Source: an uncultured Roseovarius sp.
Lineage (GTDB): Bacteria; Pseudomonadota; Alphaproteobacteria; Rhodobacterales; Rhodobacteraceae
Direction: 5' to 3'
Assembly (NCBI RefSeq): GCF_947259555.1
Contig: NZ_CAMYMD010000001.1
Coordinates: 1 to 64,000 of the forward strand
DNA length: 64,000 nt
In this document: in pieces, positions 58,758-64,000 of the stretch
Numbering within the stretch: position 1 is the stretch's first letter
How the letters are laid out: every line of letters starts with the position of its first letter
Made by a program: the position numbers and the translations under genes
The notes under the pieces: model-generated
What the model was told of the DNA's origin: nothing
The model's database searches: none
What the model saw: only the letters and a program-made list of their open reading frames with translations

Positions 58758-59624
58758 TCAATCCTCGATCAGACAGGCGAAATGGTCGCGCAGGCGTGTC
58801 CAAGTCTGCTCGTCGGACGCGCAGAGCAAAACGCCTTCGGGGATTGCAGTTGTGTAGTCGCGGCCATCCAGCATGCGGGCCACGCCGCCGGCCTGTTGGC
58901 AGATCAGCACGCCTGCCGCGTGGTCCCATGGGTTCAGGACGTCGGACATCACGAAATGGACCGCGCCCTGAGCCAGCAAGCGGTATTCGTGGCACGAGCA
59001 GCGGAGGGCGATGCAACGGCCAAGAGCCGAGAGCAATGGGCCGAGGCTGTCCTGACGCGGCTGAGACATCAGGAAATAATGCATGTAGCCCTGCAAGTCG
59101 GACAGCTCGCCGCCTTGTGAGACTGCGACTGCACGATCCGAGCCGAGTGCCCCGACCAGTTTTGCGGGAGTTGCCTCGTCGGCGATGATCCAGTCATCCG
59201 AAACGGGATCGTAGAGCAGGCCCAGCACCGGGCGGCCGAACCGTGTGACGGCGATGATCACACCGAAGAGCGGCAAACCGTGGACAAAGTTCCACGTCCC
59301 GTCCACCGGATCGATGATAAAGGCCATCTCCGCCTCGGACACCTCGTCGCGCAGCTCCGGCTTGGTGGTCACGGCTTCTTCCCCGACGATCAATGCATGG
59401 GGGAACATTCGCTGCAACCCGCGCGCCAGCATGGCCTCGGATTGGTGGTCCGCTTCCGTCACAAGGTCATGTGGCCCTGACTTCATATCTGCGTCGGCGC
59501 GGGTCAGATTGCGAAACCGCGGCATGATCTCGGCTTTGGCGGCGCGGCGCACGAGATTGATCAGCATGGTCTGCTGTGCGGGCGTCAGCGGGGGGGAAAG
59601 CGGGATCGGCAGCGAATCGGTCAT
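58758..59624 (-). CDS. Inositol monophosphatase-family phosphatase
   Basis: This 288-residue Mg2+-dependent phosphatase has the family motifs: DLVTEADHQSE, GEEA with metal-binding Glu, IIDPVDGTWNFVHGLP with the two Asp, and a late NPWDHAAGVLI. Family members act on inositol phosphate, histidinol phosphate or adenosine bisphosphate; the substrate here is not settled. The start at 59624 has AGGAG at 6 nt; the ORF upstream from 59660 is not supported. Confidence 0.87.
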   Translation of the reverse strand: MTDSLPIPLSPPLTPAQQTMLINLVRRAAKAEIMPRFRNLTRADADMKSGPHDLVTEADHQSEAMLARGLQRMFPHALIVGEEAVTTKPELRDEVSEAEMAFIIDPVDGTWNFVHGLPLFGVIIAVTRFGRPVLGLLYDPVSDDWIIADEATPAKLVGALGSDRAVAVSQGGELSDLQGYMHYFLMSQPRQDSLGPLLSALGRCIALRCSCHEYRLLAQGAVHFVMSDVLNPWDHAAGVLICQQAGGVARMLDGRDYTTAIPEGVLLCASDEQTWTRLRDHFACLIED

Positions 59625-59704
59625 GGCATCTCCTGTCGTTGCGCAAGTGACTGCCAGCAAGGACGCTTGAAATCAACGCGGCGATTGGGCATGCGCGGGC
59701 GCCA

Positions 59705-62227
59705 TCACTCGCGCGCCCGCAGGGTGCGTGCGGGGCGGGCGCGCAACGGGCCCATGGCAAAGGCCAATCCGGCCAACAAGGTTACAAGCATCCCGCCGAA
59801 AATGATGGCGAGGGCCGAGCCCCAGATCACCTGGAAATCGGTTTCCATCACGAAATGACTGACCGCCCAGCCGCCGCCAATACCTGCGCCAAGGGCGACA
59901 ACACCCGCCGCTGCGCCGAGGATCGCGGCCCGCAGGACAAGGCTGGTCAGGATGCGCCCGCGTGTCGCGCCGAGGGTCTTGAGGATGGCCGCCTCATAGG
60001 TGCGCGCCCTCTGATCTGCCGCTGCCGCGCCGATCAGCACCAGAAAGCCGGTCAGGAGCGTGACCGATGCCCCCCATGACGTCGCCGACGCGAGCCCCGC
60101 GAGCAGGTCTGTGACCTGCGTCAGCGCATCGCGCACATTGATCGCGGTCACATTCGGATAGCGGTCTGTCACATCGCGCAGGATAGTCTCTTCGGCGGCC
60201 TTGCTGTCGGCGTAGACGGTGGCGATGAAGGTGTGTGGCGCGGCCGCCACCGCCGACGGGTTCATCAAGAGGACAAAGCCCATTCCGACGCTGGAAAAAT
60301 CCACCTCGCGCAAGGATGTAATGGGTGCCGTGAAATCGCGTCCGAGGATGTTGACGGTGATCTCATCGCCAATTCCGATGCCCATTTCCATCGCTTCTTC
60401 GGCGGCAAAACTGACTTGGGGAGGGCCATCATAGCCAGCCCCCCACCATGTACCGGCCGTGATCTCGGTGCGGGCGGGCAGGGCGTCGGCATAGCTGACG
60501 GCGCGGTCGCCCTCGACCACCCAATGACCGGGGGCCACGTCGGTTGCGGTGCGTCCGTTGATACGGCTGATGATGCCGCGCAGCATCGGCGCATTGTCGA
60601 CCCGGCTCACCGCCGGGTCTGTCTCGAGGCGGTCGAGAAACCATGGCATCTGATCTTTCTGCAGGTCGACGAAAAAGAACGAGGGCGCGCGCTCTGGCAG
60701 GTCTGCGGCGATGGCGCGGCGCAGATTGCCGTCGATTTGCCCGACCGCCGCCAGCACGGCAAGGCCAAGCCCGAGCGAGAGCATCACCGGCCCGGCTGTC
60801 GTGCCCGGCCCGCCGATAGCGCCGAGTGCCCAGCCAAGCGCGGGCCGTCCGTGCATCCGCGCGCGCAGGGCGCGGGAGAGGTGCTGTACCAGGGTCGCCG
60901 CGAGGGCCAGTACGAGGAGGGCGGCGCAAATGCCGCCGGCGGTCCAGAACGTGAGGCGCATGTTGCCGGAAAAGACCACCGCCGCCGCCAGGAGTGCCGC
61001 AATCAGCGCGCCGGTCGCCGCTACCCAAGGCCAGCCCGGCCATTGGCGCCCACCGCCTGCTGCCTCACGATAGAGCGCGGCTGCCCGTACTTCGCGCGCG
61101 CGGGCGAGCGGCCAGAGCGTGAAGATGAGCACACTGAGCACGCTATAAAGCGCGGCTTCGGCCATCGGCGCGGCATAGGGCGCAAAGACCGCAGGCACCG
61201 GCAAGCGCGTTGCAAGGAGCGGTCCAAGAGCCACGGGAAGGCCCACGCCGAGCAAAAGACCGCCAAGGATGCCGATAAGAGCCAGCACGCCCACCTGAAT
61301 GAAATAGGTCAGGAAAATCGTGCGCTGATCCGCGCCAAGCGTGCGCAGCGTGGCGATCACCTGTACCTTGCCCGCCAGATAGGCCCTAAGTGCCGCCGAA
61401 ATGCCGACACCGCCCACCGCCAGCCCGGACAGGCCCACCAGGACGAGAAACGCGCCGAGGCGGGTGACGAACTCGGCCACGCGGGGGCTTGCATTGCGGG
61501 CGTCCGACCAGCGAAAGCCCGAGCCGTCCAGCTCTTGCATCGCGCGGTCCTCGAGGGCCGCGAGATCGGTGTCGTCGGGCAGATCAAGGCGGTATTTCGT
61601 TGTGAAAAGCGAGCCGGGGCTGAGCAGCCCGGACCCGTCAAGCGCGGCGCGGCTGACGATGGTGCGCGGCCCGAGGCCAAAGCCTGCCCGGCTCTGGTCT
61701 GGTTCCTTGACCAACTCTGCCATCAGGCGAAAGTCGCGCTCGCCCAACCGGAAGGTGTCGCCCACGGCAATGCCGAGACGCGATGCGAGCAAAGGCTGCA
61801 TCACCGCACCGGCAACGCCGTCCGAGCCTTTGAGCGCGGTGTCGAGCGTCATGTTGCCCGAGAGAAGAACCTCACCGGCCAGCGGATAGGCATCGTCCAC
61901 CGCCTTGAGTTGTGTCAGCTCTCGGCGTCCATCGGGTGAGATCGCCATGGAGCGGAAATCGGCGATCTCCGAGACACGCAGGGCATTTGCCTCCATCCAT
62001 GCACGCTCGTCCTCGGTGGCAAAGCGATAGGTAAGCTCCAGTTCGGCATCGCCGCCAAGCAATGCGGCACCCTGTTGCTCGAGCCCGGCGCGGATGCTTT
62101 CGCGCAGGGTGCCCACGGCGGCGATGGCCGCCACGCCAAGGATCACACAGGCGAGGAAGATGCGAAAGCCGCGCAGGCCGCCGCGCAACTCGCGCCGGGC
62201 GAGGCGTGTCGCAACCGCAAGGCTCAT
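59705..62227 (-). CDS. ybbP: ABC transporter permease, FtsX-like (YbbP type)
   Basis: The 840-residue permease has an N-terminal TM, a large periplasmic domain, two three-helix FtsX-like modules (~255-400 and ~715-830), and further helices between. It is the YbbP type that works with YbbA and is found next to the tesA arylesterase gene in many Proteobacteria. Such exporters belong to the MacB-like group; the cargo is unknown. It overlaps ybbA by ATGA. Confidence 0.85.
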   Translation of the reverse strand: MSLAVATRLARRELRGGLRGFRIFLACVILGVAAIAAVGTLRESIRAGLEQQGAALLGGDAELELTYRFATEDERAWMEANALRVSEIADFRSMAISPDGRRELTQLKAVDDAYPLAGEVLLSGNMTLDTALKGSDGVAGAVMQPLLASRLGIAVGDTFRLGERDFRLMAELVKEPDQSRAGFGLGPRTIVSRAALDGSGLLSPGSLFTTKYRLDLPDDTDLAALEDRAMQELDGSGFRWSDARNASPRVAEFVTRLGAFLVLVGLSGLAVGGVGISAALRAYLAGKVQVIATLRTLGADQRTIFLTYFIQVGVLALIGILGGLLLGVGLPVALGPLLATRLPVPAVFAPYAAPMAEAALYSVLSVLIFTLWPLARAREVRAAALYREAAGGGRQWPGWPWVAATGALIAALLAAAVVFSGNMRLTFWTAGGICAALLVLALAATLVQHLSRALRARMHGRPALGWALGAIGGPGTTAGPVMLSLGLGLAVLAAVGQIDGNLRRAIAADLPERAPSFFFVDLQKDQMPWFLDRLETDPAVSRVDNAPMLRGIISRINGRTATDVAPGHWVVEGDRAVSYADALPARTEITAGTWWGAGYDGPPQVSFAAEEAMEMGIGIGDEITVNILGRDFTAPITSLREVDFSSVGMGFVLLMNPSAVAAAPHTFIATVYADSKAAEETILRDVTDRYPNVTAINVRDALTQVTDLLAGLASATSWGASVTLLTGFLVLIGAAAADQRARTYEAAILKTLGATRGRILTSLVLRAAILGAAAGVVALGAGIGGGWAVSHFVMETDFQVIWGSALAIIFGGMLVTLLAGLAFAMGPLRARPARTLRARE

Positions 62228-62901
62228 GCGGCGGCCTCGCTGGTGCCGTCACGCAGGCTGATCACGCGATCACAGCGCTTGGCAAGTTCCGGATCATGCG
62301 TGACCAGAACCAGCGTCGCGCCATGTTTGTCCCGCAGACCGAACAAAAGCTCGATGATGTCCGCGCCGGTGGCACTGTCGAGATTGCCGGTCGGCTCATC
62401 CGCGAGAATGATCGCCGGGCGCGGGGCTGCGGCGCGTGCGAGGGCAACGCGCTGCTGCTCACCGCCAGAAAGTTGCGAGGGGTAGTGGCCCGAGCGCGAT
62501 GCAAGGCCAACCGCTTCGAGCTCTTCGGACGCCCGCGTGCGGGCATCGGGCAGGCCGGCCAATTCGAGCGGGGTGGCCACGTTTTCGAGCGCGGTCATCG
62601 TTGGAATCAGGTGAAAAGACTGAAACACGACCCCGAAATTGTCGCGCCGGAGCCGGGCCAGCTGGTCCTCGTTCATCTCTGACAGATCATGCCCGAGGGC
62701 TGTGACGCGCCCCGACGTGGCGCGTTCCAGCCCGCCCATCAGCATCAGCAGCGAAGACTTGCCGGAGCCCGACGGCCCGATCAGGCCAAGCGTCTCGCCA
62801 CGGTGGACATCCAGAGAAATCCCGTGGAGTATCCGCACAAGACCGGCATTGCCCTCCAGTGACAGTGTGACATCGGAGAGCGACAGAATAGGAGAACTCA
62901 T
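62224..62901 (-). CDS. ybbA: ABC transporter ATPase (YbbA type)
   Basis: The 225-residue ATPase shows Walker A GPSGSGKSS, the signature LSGGEQQR and Walker B ILADEPTGNLDS, all as in the LolD/YbbA/MacB ATPase group. It drives the YbbP permease. Its ATG (62899-62901 read on the minus strand) overlaps the ATG of tesA (62900-62902), so the two divergent genes share start-codon bases. Confidence 0.9.
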   Translation of the reverse strand: MSSPILSLSDVTLSLEGNAGLVRILHGISLDVHRGETLGLIGPSGSGKSSLLMLMGGLERATSGRVTALGHDLSEMNEDQLARLRRDNFGVVFQSFHLIPTMTALENVATPLELAGLPDARTRASEELEAVGLASRSGHYPSQLSGGEQQRVALARAAAPRPAIILADEPTGNLDSATGADIIELLFGLRDKHGATLVLVTHDPELAKRCDRVISLRDGTSEAAA

Positions 62902-63592
62902 GCGTTTGCGCCTGATTTACAAAGGTTTTCCGTTATATGGGGCCATCCGCCCGCTGGGCAAGGTGGTAGCGGCTTTTCTGACGCTTGTCAGCCCGGCATG
63001 GGCCACAGAGCCGATCACGGTGCTGGCGCTGGGTGACAGCCTGACCCAAGGCTACGGTCTGCCAGAGGGTGACGGGTTTGTGCCGCAGATGCGGGACTGG
63101 CTGTCGGCGCAGGATGTGGCGGCGAAGGTGATCAATGGCGGTGTGTCCGGCGATACCACAGCGGGTGGCGCTGCTCGTGTCGACTGGAGCCTGACGCCCG
63201 AAGTGGATGCAATGATCGTGGCGCTGGGTGGCAATGACCTCTTGCGCGGCATAGATCCGGCCGTAAGTCGCGCCAACCTCGAGACCATCCTGAAGGCGGC
63301 GCAGGCGCGCGACGTCAAGGTCTTGCTGGTCGGGTTGGATGCGCCCGGCAATTACGGGGCCGAGTACGAGACGGCTTTTGAGGCGATTTATCCGGAGTTG
63401 TCCGCCGAATATGACACGCTGTTCGCCGAGGATTTCTTTGCCGGTCTGGGTGAGGGCGATCCGGCGGCATTGCAACGCTGGTTTCAGGCCGATGGCATCC
63501 ACCCGAACGCGCGAGGTGTGGTGCGGATCGTCGAAGCGCTCGGGCCAGATGTCCGCGCCCTGGTGGAAAAGGCGCGCGCCGCCGGGCAATGA
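62900..63592 (+). CDS. tesA: Multifunctional acyl-CoA thioesterase/arylesterase TesA, GDSL hydrolase
   Basis: The 230-residue SGNH hydrolase has a signal sequence (~1-36, ending SPAWA), block I LALGDSLTQGYGLP with the nucleophile Ser, block II NGGVSGDTTAGG, block III ALGGNDLLRG, and block V DGIHPNARG with the catalytic Asp and His. TesA is a periplasmic thioesterase, lysophospholipase and arylesterase. The start has GGAG at 5 nt. The neighbour pair ybbAP is the same as in many Proteobacteria. Confidence 0.92.
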   Translation: MRLRLIYKGFPLYGAIRPLGKVVAAFLTLVSPAWATEPITVLALGDSLTQGYGLPEGDGFVPQMRDWLSAQDVAAKVINGGVSGDTTAGGAARVDWSLTPEVDAMIVALGGNDLLRGIDPAVSRANLETILKAAQARDVKVLLVGLDAPGNYGAEYETAFEAIYPELSAEYDTLFAEDFFAGLGEGDPAALQRWFQADGIHPNARGVVRIVEALGPDVRALVEKARAAGQ

Positions 63593-63600
63593 GCCGCCGA

Positions 63601-64000
63601 TCAGCCGCCTAGCGCATGATGGGCGCCCAACCCGAAGCGGTTGGCGGTTTCGGGCAGCGTGTCGCAGAGTTGGGTCACGAAGGCGGCGGCGATGGGGCTG
63701 TGGGTGCGCCCGTCGCGTGACAAGAGGCTGACACTGCGGATGCAGGCCGGATCCGCGAGCGGGCGGGTCACGACGCCTTCCGGCAGTGCGCGGGTTGCAA
63801 GGCCCGGCAGGATGCTCTCGCCGGCATCCGCCTGCACCATTGCGAGCAGCGACGTGAGATTGCGCACCGAAAGCCGCGCCGCGTCAGACAGGGCGCGAAA
63901 TTCGGGGCTCTCAAGGCCGCGCAGGGTCTCGTTCAGGATGAGGCGCACGCCGTTCAGGTGGTGCCACTCGAGCGGCGTTTTTTCCTGTGCGAGCGGGTGA
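63601..64000 (-). CDS. LysR family regulator, C-terminal effector domain (5' end outside window)
   Basis: The frame is open to the right edge, so the N-terminal HTH lies outside. What is visible is the effector-binding domain: HPLAQEKTPLEW, GVRLILNETLRG, then ... LLAMVQADAGESILPGLAT, VTRPLADP and a final segment up to TLPETANRFGLG. This is the usual end of LysR effector domains. A GTG at 63948 lies in frame but is not the start. The regulated gene is unknown; it is convergent with tesA. Confidence 0.85.
   Translation of the reverse strand, partial: HPLAQEKTPLEWHHLNGVRLILNETLRGLESPEFRALSDAARLSVRNLTSLLAMVQADAGESILPGLATRALPEGVVTRPLADPACIRSVSLLSRDGRTHSPIAAAFVTQLCDTLPETANRFGLGAHHALGG

Overview
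The window is gene-dense, GC-rich chromosome from an alphaproteobacterium, most likely Rhodobacterales (Roseobacter group). The pointers are a Roseobacter-style formate dehydrogenase cluster with DUF3305/DUF3306 genes, small families such as DUF6494 and DUF6505 beside mrp, a SAM-II riboswitch before metZ, a tandem glycine riboswitch before gcvT, a leucine leader peptide before leuA, TGA-N9-TCA iron boxes, and an iron-sulfur CryB/PhrB photolyase. No phage, integrase, insertion sequence, CRISPR array, rRNA or tRNA was seen. The assignment to a group is inference from gene content.

Layout: 1-9,000 holds the end of ftsY, an MgtC-like protein, a DMT transporter, yciB, a YfcG-like glutathione transferase, an alpha/beta hydrolase, riboswitch-controlled metZ, folE2, a histone-H1-like basic protein and a DUF1127 protein. 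9,000-11,500 is a minus-strand operon (DUF6494, mrp, a biotin/lipoate ligase-like gene, DUF6505). 11,500-26,600 is the formate dehydrogenase region: a TupA-like/cytochrome c fusion, a polyferredoxin, DUF3305, DUF3306, a TorD chaperone, a small Tat protein, the catalytic, Fe-S and cytochrome b subunits, a WD40/cytochrome c protein, a 45-residue protein, and a response regulator facing its probable histidine kinase. 26,700-30,130 holds metal uptake genes: an Fe(III)-binding protein under two iron boxes, then zur-znuC-znuB with only a decayed remnant of znuA.

30,250-41,240 carries an acyl-CoA synthetase, a TetR-controlled oxidoreductase/DUF1772 pair, leuA with a leader, an SDR plus photolyase pair, a secreted 18-repeat MORN protein and nadE. 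41,240-51,560 carries a hybrid histidine kinase, a secreted esterase, a zincin, a metallo-beta-lactamase-fold protein, an MFS carrier, gltX, a DUF2254 membrane protein, a gamma-glutamylcyclotransferase and nsrR. 51,590-56,280 is the glycine cleavage operon gcvT-gcvH-gcvP under its riboswitch. 56,280-56,861 is a hairpin-rich gap. The window closes with a LuxR/pseudo-hydrolase regulator, an inositol-monophosphatase-like enzyme, the divergent ybbP-ybbA and tesA genes, and the 3' part of a LysR regulator.

How the genes work together: the formate dehydrogenase block contains structural genes, maturation factors, possible electron carriers and a two-component regulator in one directional array. Methionine, leucine and glycine genes each carry their own RNA sensor. 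Metal genes sit under iron or zinc boxes. The items most worth a second look are the TupA/cytochrome fusion, the LuxR protein whose hydrolase domain has lost catalytic residues, the response regulator without a GAFTGA loop, the znuA remnant, the hairpin array inside the fdh operon and the dispersed 95-bp repeat.
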